From positions 1 to 5,601 of the forward strand of contig CAAFYG010000051.1 in NCBI GenBank assembly GCA_900767195.1: a stretch of 5,601 nt of DNA, given 5' to 3'. This document shows positions 1 to 5,152 of this stretch, one piece after another; position 1 is the first letter of the stretch, and each line of letters starts with the position of its first letter. The position numbers were made by a program, and so were the translations under genes. The stretch is from Clostridia bacterium (GTDB lineage: Bacteria; Bacillota; Clostridia; Christensenellales; Borkfalkiaceae). The notes under the pieces were generated by a model, which searched no databases, was not told the DNA's origin, and saw only the letters and a list, made by a program, of their open reading frames with translations.

Positions 1-69
1 TGACAGCAAGCCGCCAAAACTACCTTTAAGCGGTAGTTTGGCGAGAAAAGCCCCCCAAGGGGAAGCCTT
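1..69. repeat. Left-edge copy of a dispersed hairpin repeat
   Basis: Positions 8-56 match 5319-5367 perfectly over 49 bp, and positions 2-5 also match 5313-5316. The core is an imperfect palindrome: CGCCAAAACTACC (12-24) pairs with GGTAGTTTGGCG (32-43) as a 12-bp stem with one bulged A. Positions 51-69 are the exact reverse complement of 5401-5419, so this copy joins parts that lie apart and in different orientation in the right-hand element. It is probably cut by the window edge. It is non-coding. Positions 70-130 show no gene and no clear signal. Confidence 0.8.
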
Positions 70-130
70 GACAAAGATTGCGCCGCTTATCGGGCGCGCG
101 CTCGATAGAAACAGCGAAGCAATAGCAAAA

Positions 131-161
131 TAGGCTTTAAGGTGTACCACCTTAAAGCCTA
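131..161 (-). terminator. Terminator of rpmE
   Basis: AGGCTTTAAGGTG (132-144) and CACCTTAAAGCCT (148-160) form a perfect 13-bp stem with a TAC loop; T131 and A161 can add one pair. It begins 15 nt past the rpmE stop codon. Read on the minus strand it is followed by ATTTTGC, a short T-tract, so termination on that strand is likely although the tail is modest. No T-run follows on the plus strand. Confidence 0.7.
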
Positions 162-175
162 ATTGCTCTCTTGCC

Positions 176-379
176 TTACATACCGTATCTTTTTTTGAAT
201 TTATCGATACGTCCGCCGGTATCAACCAGTTTCTGCTTGCCCGTAAAGAAGGGGTGGCAACTGCTGCAAATATCCACTTTAAGAACGTCGCCCTCTTTTG
301 TGGTTCCCGTCTTGAAGGTGGCACCGCAAGCGCAGACAACCGTGACTTCGTGATATTTAGGATGAATATCGGATTTCAT
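176..379 (-). CDS. rpmE: Ribosomal protein bL31, zinc-binding type
   Basis: Large ribosomal subunit protein bL31, which binds near the central protuberance and takes part in the bridge between the 50S and 30S subunits. The 67-residue product has the family length. It starts MKSDIHPKYHEV and ends with the typical GGRIDKFKKRYG. The zinc ribbon is intact: C16-x-C18 and C38-x2-C41, so this is the Zn-containing (C+) form rather than the zinc-free paralogue made under zinc limitation. The start is set by AGGTGAG (386-391 region) 7 nt before the ATG. It has a near-consensus promoter (428-456) and a downstream hairpin terminator, so it is probably monocistronic. It is divergent from the dehydrogenase-like gene. 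Nothing in the sequence is damaged or unusual. The identification is secure. Confidence 0.97.
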   Translation of the reverse strand: MKSDIHPKYHEVTVVCACGATFKTGTTKEGDVLKVDICSSCHPFFTGKQKLVDTGGRIDKFKKRYGM

Positions 380-427
380 AATCTCTCACCTCGCTAAAAA
401 GTGCTTTCCTGTATCAGATGCTTTTCA

Positions 428-456
428 ATTATAACGTTTTTTCTTCGCTTCGTCAA
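428..456 (-). promoter_or_regulatory. Sigma-A promoter of rpmE
   Basis: On the minus strand TTGACG (456-451) and TATAAT (433-428) are separated by exactly 17 nt, a near-perfect housekeeping promoter. The expected transcription start is near 421, giving a leader of about 40 nt. It lies back-to-back with the plus-strand promoter at 486-514, with 29 bp between the two -35 boxes. Confidence 0.88.
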
Positions 457-485
457 CTGTTTTTGCACGAATTTGCGAAAAATAG

Positions 486-514
486 TTGCAAATTTCGCCC
501 GAATAAGCTATACT
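486..514 (+). promoter_or_regulatory. Sigma-A promoter of the dehydrogenase-like/yfcE unit
   Basis: TTGCAA (486-491) and TATACT (509-514) are separated by 17 nt. The start point should be near 521, about 40 nt before the ATG at 560. Because this promoter lies inside the extended reading frame that begins at 401, it supports the shorter start at 560. Confidence 0.8.
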
Positions 515-559
515 ATCAATATACGGGCGTATTTTTTTCCCGCAAAATCAGGTATTCTT

Positions 560-1552
560 ATGAAAATTTGGCAATTACTTTCTCCCAAAAATTTAGTTCG
601 CGCCGATCGCGAAACGCCTCCGCCCGCTCCGGGCTTCGCCAAGGTGAAAATTACCCGCGCGCTTTTATCCGAAGCCGACGCGGCGGTGTTTTCCGGCGCG
701 CAGAAAGCAAAATACCCCGTCGTTCCCGGCAGATACGCCGTGGGACAGGTGGTGGAAACGGGCGAGGACGCCTATTTCAATAAAGGCGATCGCGTATACC
801 TTGCGGACTGCTTAGAAAACGATGAAACGGAAAGCGGCATCGATATCGCCGGCGAAACCCGCGACGGCTACTATCGCGACTTCGCCTACGTTTCCGCGCA
901 GAACGCGTTTGTGCTGCCCCCTTCCGTTTCGGACGACGCCGCTTTTCTGATCGACGCCGTTGCCACCGCCGAAAAAATTGCGGACGAAACGGGCGCGGAC
1001 GTGGGCAGACACGTGCTTGTGGTGGGCGGCGGTTTGTACGCCAACGTGTTGTGTCAGATCCTGATCTGGCACAGAGTAGTGCCGATTCTTGCGGACAACA
1101 ACCCCGAGCGGCTCGCGCTCGCCAAAAAATGCGGCATTTACTATACGTTCCCCTACGACGATACGCTGAAAGAAAACCTTCTGCGCATTACGGGCGGCAT
1201 GCTTGCGGACGCGGCGGTGTACTTCGCTTTTTCGAATAAAAGCGAGCCTTCGCGCGTGTTTTCGCTTACGCGGCGCGGCGCAACGGCGGTGTTCTGCGCA
1301 CGCACGGAAAAAAGCCTTTCCGTCAATCTCGAAAACGCGATGAAGAACGACGTTTCGGTGAAGTGCGTTTCGGATAACCGCGATTACGTTTCGGGCGCGA
1401 TCAACGTGCTTTTGAATAAAGCGGTGAATTATTCGGAATTTTCGTTTAAACTTTCTCCGGAAGAAGCGTTGCCCGCCGCGCTCGAAAAATTTTGCGCCGG
1501 CGATACGTCGGTTTTGAACGAAGAATTTAATATTTTTAAATTTATCTTCTGA
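560..1552 (+). CDS. Medium-chain dehydrogenase/reductase-like protein, zinc ligands absent
   Basis: A 330-residue protein of the alcohol-dehydrogenase-like (MDR) fold, about the usual family length. Residues 20-120 look like the GroES-like catalytic domain (VVPGRYAVGQVVETGEDAYFNKGDRVY). Residues 149-190 form a Rossmann nucleotide-binding segment (HVLVVGGG, then acidic D179 after the second strand), so NAD(P)H binding is plausible. The catalytic zinc ligands seem lost: the usual Cys-x-x-Asp region reads LLSEADAAVF and the usual Gly-His-Glu reads GRY (57-59). The four-Cys structural zinc lobe is also missing. The start at 560 is chosen over 401 because the extra N-terminus overlaps the promoter; AGG at 550-552 is a weak ribosome site 7 nt upstream. 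It lies 58 bp before yfcE, probably in one transcript. The substrate is unknown; it could be a non-catalytic or zinc-independent oxidoreductase. Family assignment is good, function is not. Confidence 0.82.
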   Translation: MKIWQLLSPKNLVRADRETPPPAPGFAKVKITRALLSEADAAVFSGAQKAKYPVVPGRYAVGQVVETGEDAYFNKGDRVYLADCLENDETESGIDIAGETRDGYYRDFAYVSAQNAFVLPPSVSDDAAFLIDAVATAEKIADETGADVGRHVLVVGGGLYANVLCQILIWHRVVPILADNNPERLALAKKCGIYYTFPYDDTLKENLLRITGGMLADAAVYFAFSNKSEPSRVFSLTRRGATAVFCARTEKSLSVNLENAMKNDVSVKCVSDNRDYVSGAINVLLNKAVNYSEFSFKLSPEEALPAALEKFCAGDTSVLNEEFNIFKFIF

Positions 1553-1610
1553 TTATTTTGCATTTTTTGTGCGATGCAAAAACCATCATACTGCAACAAG
1601 GGTAAAATAT

Positions 1611-2261
1611 ATGTCTGAAAAAATTTATGCGATTGCTTCCGATATTCACGGCTCGGCGAAGTGGTGCGAAAAATTTCTCGCCGCCGCCGAAAACGCGGGC
1701 GCGGAAAAGCTGCTGCTGCTCGGCGATCTTCTCTATCACGGTCCGCGCAACGATCTGCCCGAAGAATACGATACGAAGCGCGTTACAAAGCTGCTTTCCG
1801 CCGTGAAAGAAAAGATCGTGTGCGTGCGCGGGAATTGCGAAGCGGAAGTGGATCAGATGGTGCTGCCGTTCCCCTGCCTTGCCGATTATGCGTTGTTTCC
1901 CTATGTTTATTGCGGAGGCGGCGATTGCAAAGAAAACGGCGATTGCAAAGAAAACGGCGATTGCGGCAAGGACGGCGATTGCGGCAAGGACGGCGAAAAG
2001 TTTGCAAATTTGTTTTTAACGCACGGGCATTTGTATTCGGCGGAAAATCCGCCGCTTTTAAACGCCGGCGACGTGCTTTTGAACGGGCATTTTCACGTGC
2101 CGTGCCATAAAAAGCTTGAAAACGGCGCGTATTATTTAAATTGCGGCTCGGTATCGCTGCCCAAAGAAAATTCGCCCCACTCGTTCGTGCTTTTGCAAAG
2201 CGGAAAATTCACCTGGATCGACTTATCTTCGGGCAACCCGTTCGACGAATTTTCGCTGTAA
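1611..2261 (+). CDS. yfcE: YfcE-family metallophosphoesterase with a Cys-rich repeat insertion
   Basis: A 216-residue calcineurin-like phosphodiesterase. E. coli YfcE, its best-known relative, hydrolyses artificial phosphodiesters with Mn2+, and its natural substrate is unsettled. All metal-binding motifs are present in order: D11-x-H13, GD (38-39), the YfcE signature HGPRNDLP (43-50), GNCEAEVDQM (74-83, with N75), THGH (137-140) and GHFH (159-162), then NCGSVSLPK (177-185). It is about 30 residues longer than the E. coli protein (184 residues, from memory). The excess sits at a beta-hairpin turn (about 101-129) as four Cys-containing hexapeptides. The start at 1611 is preceded by AAGGG (1598-1602) with 8 nt spacing; an in-frame GTG at 1569 would add 14 non-conserved residues. 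It follows the dehydrogenase-like gene and ends 41 bp before a strong terminator. The enzyme is predicted to be cytoplasmic, with no signal peptide. Family call is secure; effect of the insertion is unknown. Confidence 0.93.
   Translation: MSEKIYAIASDIHGSAKWCEKFLAAAENAGAEKLLLLGDLLYHGPRNDLPEEYDTKRVTKLLSAVKEKIVCVRGNCEAEVDQMVLPFPCLADYALFPYVYCGGGDCKENGDCKENGDCGKDGDCGKDGEKFANLFLTHGHLYSAENPPLLNAGDVLLNGHFHVPCHKKLENGAYYLNCGSVSLPKENSPHSFVLLQSGKFTWIDLSSGNPFDEFSL
1920..1991 (+). repeat. Four 18-bp in-frame tandem repeats inside yfcE
   Basis: Two identical units GGCGATTGCAAAGAAAAC (1920-1937, 1938-1955) are followed by two identical units GGCGATTGCGGCAAGGAC (1956-1973, 1974-1991). They encode GDCKEN twice and GDCGKD twice, residues 104-127. 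The unit length is a multiple of three, so gain or loss of units keeps the frame. The pairwise identity suggests two rounds of recent duplication. Confidence 0.97.
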
Positions 2262-2302
2262 TTTTTATATCAGTCCCCTATCGGATTCTTTTTTTAAAAA
2301 TT

Positions 2303-2332
2303 TCTGCCGTGAAAAGGACGGCAGATTTTTTT
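2303..2332 (+). terminator. Terminator of the dehydrogenase-like/yfcE unit
   Basis: TCTGCCGT (2303-2310) pairs perfectly with ACGGCAGA (2318-2325) across a 7-nt loop and is followed by seven T (2326-2332). It lies 41 bp after the yfcE stop codon. The upstream A-run (2296-2300) could lengthen the stem and allow some activity on the other strand. Confidence 0.9.
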
Positions 2333-2630
2333 AACGTATCTATGCGGCTTCGCGCAAATGCCCCGAAACGCAAGCGACGAAATACGACGGCAACCGGGAA
2401 AAACCGACAGGCGAAAAACGTCGTATGCGCTTTCGGTCACGCGGGCATCGCCCGTTTCGTAACGGACTGTTGCGTTAGCGGTTGAAAGCAAATAACAGCC
2501 TTGGGGGGCATTGCGTGTTTTTTCGTGTTGTTGCAAACAAGTTACGCCCCTTGACTGTCTGAATATTTTTAATAAATAATTTTTAAAAATCAAGGAGCAG
2601 TTTCAATTTCGATATAGTTTTTTTAATAGA
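2333..2630. other. Non-coding stretch, GC-rich part possibly structured
   Basis: I find no convincing gene here. The minus-strand open frame across 2294-2593 resembles no family I know, overlaps the terminator and has no clear ribosome site. Positions 2364-2459 contain nested complementary segments: CGAAACG (2364-2370) with CGTTTCG (2453-2459), AAGCG (2372-2376) with CGCTT (2428-2432), and ATACGACG (2382-2389) with CGTCGTAT (2419-2426). A small hairpin CGGGC-ATC-GCCCG lies at 2442-2454. The stretch may be a structured RNA or another dispersed repeat. From about 2550 it becomes very AT-rich. One copy of the AAACAAGTTACGCCCC module lies at 2535-2550. Confidence 0.35.
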
Positions 2631-2653
2631 AAACAAGTTACGCCCCTCATCAG
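2597..2653. repeat. Direct repeat shared with the right end
   Basis: GCAGTTTCAA, GATATA, a T-run and then GAAAACAAGTTACGCCCCT occur here and again at 5449-5504 with only a few differences and a small gap. The last part overlaps the left inverted repeat of the element at 2631-2773. Copies on both sides of the methyltransferase/nuclease cassette have the same orientation. Confidence 0.8.
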
Positions 2654-2773
2654 TCGCTTACGGCGACAGCTTCCCCCCGAGGGGAAGCCTTTTTTATTGC
2701 CTTATTTCGAGTCTTCCCCGCTCGGGGGAAGGTGCTGAGCGCAAGCGAAGCGGATGAGGGGCGCAACTTGTTT
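2631..2773. mobile_element. MITE-like palindromic element, 143 bp
   Basis: The ends are inverted repeats: 2631-2651 and the reverse complement of 2753-2773 agree at 20 of 21 positions (AAACAAGTT, A or G, CGCCCCTCATC). Inside are the hairpins GTCGC-TTACG-GCGAC (2653-2667), GCTTCCCC-CCGA-GGGGAAGC (2669-2688) and CTTCCCC-GCTCG-GGGGAAG (2713-2731). There is no coding capacity. I see no clear target-site duplication. It may be a non-autonomous transposable element or an extragenic palindromic repeat; the family name is not known to me. Confidence 0.6.
2669..2695 (+). terminator. Terminator-like hairpin inside the palindromic element
   Basis: GCTTCCCC (2669-2676) pairs perfectly with GGGGAAGC (2681-2688), loop CCGA, followed by C and six T. 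It has the form of an intrinsic terminator for plus-strand transcripts and would back up the one at 2303-2332. It faces the minus-strand nuclease gene, so the element may protect that gene from read-through in the opposite direction. Confidence 0.6.
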
Positions 2774-2791
2774 CCTTTTATTTGTTTCCTT

Positions 2792-3901
2792 TTATTTATT
2801 CGATTTTCTTCGGTTATGCTCGCGGCAAAGCATCTGGCAATTTTCCACGCAGGTTTTGCCGCCTTCGCTCCACGGCGTAATGTGATCCGCTTCCATTTCT
2901 TCGATTTCGTAATGCGTTTTTTCCCTGCGTTCCGCCGCGCACATCGGGCAGATCCCCCTTTGCCGCTCGTATGCCTGCCGTTTCTCGTTTTCCGTAAACG
3001 CGCGTATATTCAGATACTTTTCGTTTCCCGAAAGCAAATATTCGTATATTCCCGATCTCTTCGTTACGTCGTCGTCCTGCATCAGCACGGCGATTTTTCT
3101 CTCAAGCTCTTGCGGATTGTACGATTTCTCGCCATACGTATTGTATAATAAGCCCCACGCAAGCCCTTTCATTTCTTTGCGGTACTTCGGAAAAATCGTC
3201 TGCACCCACGCGATCACGCATTGAAAATACTGCCAAAGCGGCGCGGCGTGCGCATCGTGCTGCCGGCGCGACATATATTCTTCGATCCTGATATTCTCTT
3301 TCGCCGAAATCCACGAAAGCACGGTTTCTAAATAGTCCTGACGGTTGACTTCGCCGCTTAAATACTTATTCGCAAGCAGATACGCCACGCACCCGTTTTT
3401 CGAAAAATACCGCTTCGCGTCCGTCAGCCATTCGCCCGTGTACACCGCGTTTCTCAGTTCCTGCTCTTTCAGCTGCACCCCCGCGATATTGATGATTTTA
3501 AACCAGTCCAGCTTTTCTTTATCGTTGCCGCGGCACACGTACACCATCAACGGATAATCGAGAATTTCGTTCTTTTCCGTTTCCGTCAGGTTGTGAAACG
3601 CCCTGCTGTCTATCGAAAAATCGCCGTTTACGTACTCGCAGATACTCACCGTGCGTTGCTGACCGTCTAAAAGCTCGAAATTGCCGCGCTCGTCTTCCGC
3701 CCAGTACATCACGTTTAACGGAAACCCTTTCACGATCGTTTCGATCACGGCGTTGCGCTGCTTTTCTTTGTAGACAAACTCGCGCTGAAACGCGGGACGG
3801 ATATTCAGCCTGCCGCCGTAGCCGACAACGCCGTTTTCGTTGCTGTCTTCGTAGCCATTCACCACTTCCCGCACCGTAACTCTGTGTAATTCGATTTGCA
3901 T
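2792..3901 (-). CDS. DUF262-HNH endonuclease, restriction/defence effector
   Basis: A 369-residue protein with an N-terminal DUF262 domain (ParB/Srx-like NTPase fold, about 1-160) and a C-terminal HNH nuclease domain (about 308-369). DUF262 signs are RPAFQREFVY (35-44), GFPLNVMYW (59-67), the nucleotide-site motif DGQQR (79-83), and INIAGVQLKEQELRNAVYTG (137-156). The HNH domain has C318-x2-C321, D339-H340-I341, N354, and C359-x2-H362-N363, so both the catalytic ββα-metal residues and a zinc knuckle are intact. DUF262 nucleases include GmrSD, BrxU and SspE, which couple sensing of DNA modification to cleavage and act against phages; their nuclease is usually DUF1524 whereas this one looks like a classical HNH. 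The gene starts at the base after the methyltransferase stop codon, with AGGAGG inside the upstream gene, so the two are co-translated. I infer the restriction half of a modification system. Specificity and NTP use are not visible from sequence. Confidence 0.9.
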   Translation of the reverse strand: MQIELHRVTVREVVNGYEDSNENGVVGYGGRLNIRPAFQREFVYKEKQRNAVIETIVKGFPLNVMYWAEDERGNFELLDGQQRTVSICEYVNGDFSIDSRAFHNLTETEKNEILDYPLMVYVCRGNDKEKLDWFKIINIAGVQLKEQELRNAVYTGEWLTDAKRYFSKNGCVAYLLANKYLSGEVNRQDYLETVLSWISAKENIRIEEYMSRRQHDAHAAPLWQYFQCVIAWVQTIFPKYRKEMKGLAWGLLYNTYGEKSYNPQELERKIAVLMQDDDVTKRSGIYEYLLSGNEKYLNIRAFTENEKRQAYERQRGICPMCAAERREKTHYEIEEMEADHITPWSEGGKTCVENCQMLCREHNRRKSNK

Positions 3902-4903
3902 TTATTTTTTCCTCCTGATTAAAATTCTTGCATATTTTGGAACTCCATCAATAGCAACTCTTCCGCCTACCAAAAATTTTTTTGGTACTGTATATCTATC
4001 CAAGCCGATAATTTCAAACTGTTCGGGATTGTATTTATCTAAAAAAGTTATCGGCACACCCATTGCGCCGCTGTAATCGTAGGGTATATCCGATACTTTG
4101 CTTACTTCTATCGCGGCGTAATTATCGTATTGCGGGTATTCTTCGGGGGAATATTTTTTATATAAAGGCATCACTTCGTGACGCTTTTTGGTATCTAAAT
4201 TCGTGAACCAACAGATATTTCCGAATTTCGCATATTTTTTGCCGTTTTCGATATATGTATTGTTTCTTTCGAAATTTTGCGGCACTAAAAAGCTTTGCGC
4301 GCCCGAATGATTGCCGAGCCACATTTTATTGTCTTTCAACAGCGGAAAAATTTCTTTATAGGTGATTGCGTTCTGATTGCCGATAATCACAAACTGCTTT
4401 TTGTATTCGATTAACTGCGCCACGTATTCGCGGAACAGCGAAAACGGCGGATTTGTTACTACGATATCGGCTTGTTTTAATAACTCGATACATTCTTCGC
4501 TTCTGAAATCGCCGCTTTTCAGTTTTGCGCGGGTGTTATGCTTGTTTTTCAGCAGATATTCCACGTCCGCAAGATCAATCGCCCCGTCGCCGTTTTCGTC
4601 GGTTACTTCCGTTATCTCTATTTTATACGGGCGTTTATCGGGAAACAAAGAGAGTTGCTCGCCCACCACGGGCGAAGAATCGTAGCACGTGGCAATCAGC
4701 TTTTTTAAGCCCAGAAAGTTGAAATTCATTGCGAAATATTTGAAAAAATTGCTTTCGTAAGGATCGTCGCAGTTGCAAAACACCGTTTTGCCCTTAAAAT
4801 ACGCTTTATAATGCGAAAGTTCTTTTTCTATATCTTCAAGACGAGTGTAAAACTCGTCGTTTTTCTCGTTTTTCGCCGTGTGTAAATTAGCGTTTGACGC
4901 CAT
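3902..4903 (-). CDS. EcoRI-family adenine-N6 DNA methyltransferase
   Basis: A 333-residue SAM-dependent methyltransferase that should convert adenine to N6-methyladenine in a short DNA site. It follows the EcoRI methylase (326 residues) along nearly its whole length: KNDEFYTRLEDIEKEL (14-29), YCNCDDP-like VFCNCDDP (41-48), SNFFKYFA (51-58), LGLKKLIA (64-71), GDFRSEECIELLKQADIVV (131-149), the catalytic NPPF (151-154), and GVPITFLDKYNPEQFEIIG (282-300). The start at 4903 is fixed by AAAGGAG (4913-4919) and by homology; the frame runs open to 4963 but that part covers a terminator. Residues 102-113 form a canonical EF-hand-like loop. It is the first gene of the cassette, so methylation would come before cutting. 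The gene looks AT-richer than its partner. Site specificity could be GAATTC as in EcoRI, but this is unproven. Confidence 0.95.
   Translation of the reverse strand: MASNANLHTAKNEKNDEFYTRLEDIEKELSHYKAYFKGKTVFCNCDDPYESNFFKYFAMNFNFLGLKKLIATCYDSSPVVGEQLSLFPDKRPYKIEITEVTDENGDGAIDLADVEYLLKNKHNTRAKLKSGDFRSEECIELLKQADIVVTNPPFSLFREYVAQLIEYKKQFVIIGNQNAITYKEIFPLLKDNKMWLGNHSGAQSFLVPQNFERNNTYIENGKKYAKFGNICWFTNLDTKKRHEVMPLYKKYSPEEYPQYDNYAAIEVSKVSDIPYDYSGAMGVPITFLDKYNPEQFEIIGLDRYTVPKKFLVGGRVAIDGVPKYARILIRRKK
3911..3916 (-). promoter_or_regulatory. Ribosome binding site of the nuclease within the methyltransferase
   Basis: A perfect AGGAGG on the minus strand is also the Arg-Arg codon pair near the end of the methyltransferase (RRKK stop). 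It lies 9 nt before the nuclease ATG, and stop and start abut as TAAATG. This layout predicts translational coupling and near-equal or conditional synthesis of the two proteins. Confidence 0.9.
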
Positions 4904-4912
4904 ATCTCGGTG

Positions 4913-4919
4913 CTCCTTT
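4913..4919 (-). promoter_or_regulatory. Ribosome binding site of the methyltransferase
   Basis: AAAGGAG on the minus strand lies 9 nt before the ATG at 4903 and decides the start against the upstream in-frame ATG at 4963. It is 28 nt past the T-run of the leader terminator, so ribosome access depends on read-through or on a nearby weak promoter. Confidence 0.9.
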
Positions 4920-4947
4920 GTAAAAAATAGTCGCACCGTTGTTGAAT

Positions 4948-4978
4948 AAAAAAAGTGCGCCAACCGAAGTCAACGCAC
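4948..4978 (-). terminator. Intrinsic terminator (possible attenuator) in the cassette leader
   Basis: On the minus strand GTGCGTTGAC (4978-4969) folds with GTTGGCGCAC (4964-4955) around a UUCG tetraloop closed by C-G. The 10-bp stem has three central G-U pairs, and seven T follow at once (4954-4948). It stands between the promoter at 5153-5181 and the methyltransferase start, with 44 nt from the end of the T-run to the ATG. It can act as an attenuator or end a separate small RNA. Confidence 0.85.
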
Positions 4979-5152
4979 ATAAAACGCAAACTCCGTTTGT
5001 CGCCAAACAAAACTGAAAGAAATGAGCAATTACTCCCACTTCGGAATTTGCATTTTTAACAAATTGCTACAATGGGAGTATAGCCGTAAAAAGGGCAAAA
5101 TATACCCTCGTTCGCTCACTCGTTGCACTATTTAATTTTGTGTGACGGAAAC

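Larger units (their letters stand above)
4904..5146 (-). ncRNA. Long structured leader of the methyltransferase/nuclease cassette
   Basis: This is the region from the predicted start point to the ATG, about 243 nt without a credible gene. Visible structure: TACTCCCA (5031-5038) pairs with TGGGAGTA (5073-5080), enclosing AATTTG (5045-5050) with CAAATT (5060-5065). GCAATT (5026-5031) can alternatively pair with AATTGC (5062-5067). A minus-strand hairpin GTTTG-GCGA-CAAAC spans 5008-4995, and its CAAAC can instead pair with GTTTG at 4991-4987. The terminator at 4948-4978 follows. I recognise no known riboswitch class. It may be an attenuator, or a free small RNA of about 200 nt with the genes using a weak promoter after it. 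Confidence 0.55.

Noticed and set aside
401..559. N-terminal extension of the dehydrogenase-like protein from an ATG at 401
   Set aside because: The extension overlaps both divergent promoters, has no ribosome site and looks unlike the MDR family, whose homology begins at about residue 1 of the 560 start.
1556..1581. Hairpin TTTTGCAT/ATGCAAAA between the dehydrogenase-like gene and yfcE as a terminator
   Set aside because: The stem is AT-rich, the loop is long and no T-run follows, so the two genes are more likely co-transcribed.
1920..1991. Possible CRISPR array
   Set aside because: The 18-bp units are directly adjacent without spacers and are in frame within a conserved gene.
2294..2593. 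Minus-strand open frame of 99 codons
   Set aside because: No family resemblance, overlaps the yfcE terminator and a repeat module, and its start lies in very AT-rich DNA without a clear ribosome site.
2792..4903. A canonical type II EcoRI system
   Set aside because: The partner protein has DUF262 and HNH motifs and no PD-(D/E)XK EcoRI-like sequence, so only the methyltransferase fits that description.
4904..4963. N-terminal extension of the methyltransferase from 4963
   Set aside because: It would read through the leader terminator hairpin; a strong ribosome site and the EcoRI-methylase N-terminus both fit the ATG at 4903.
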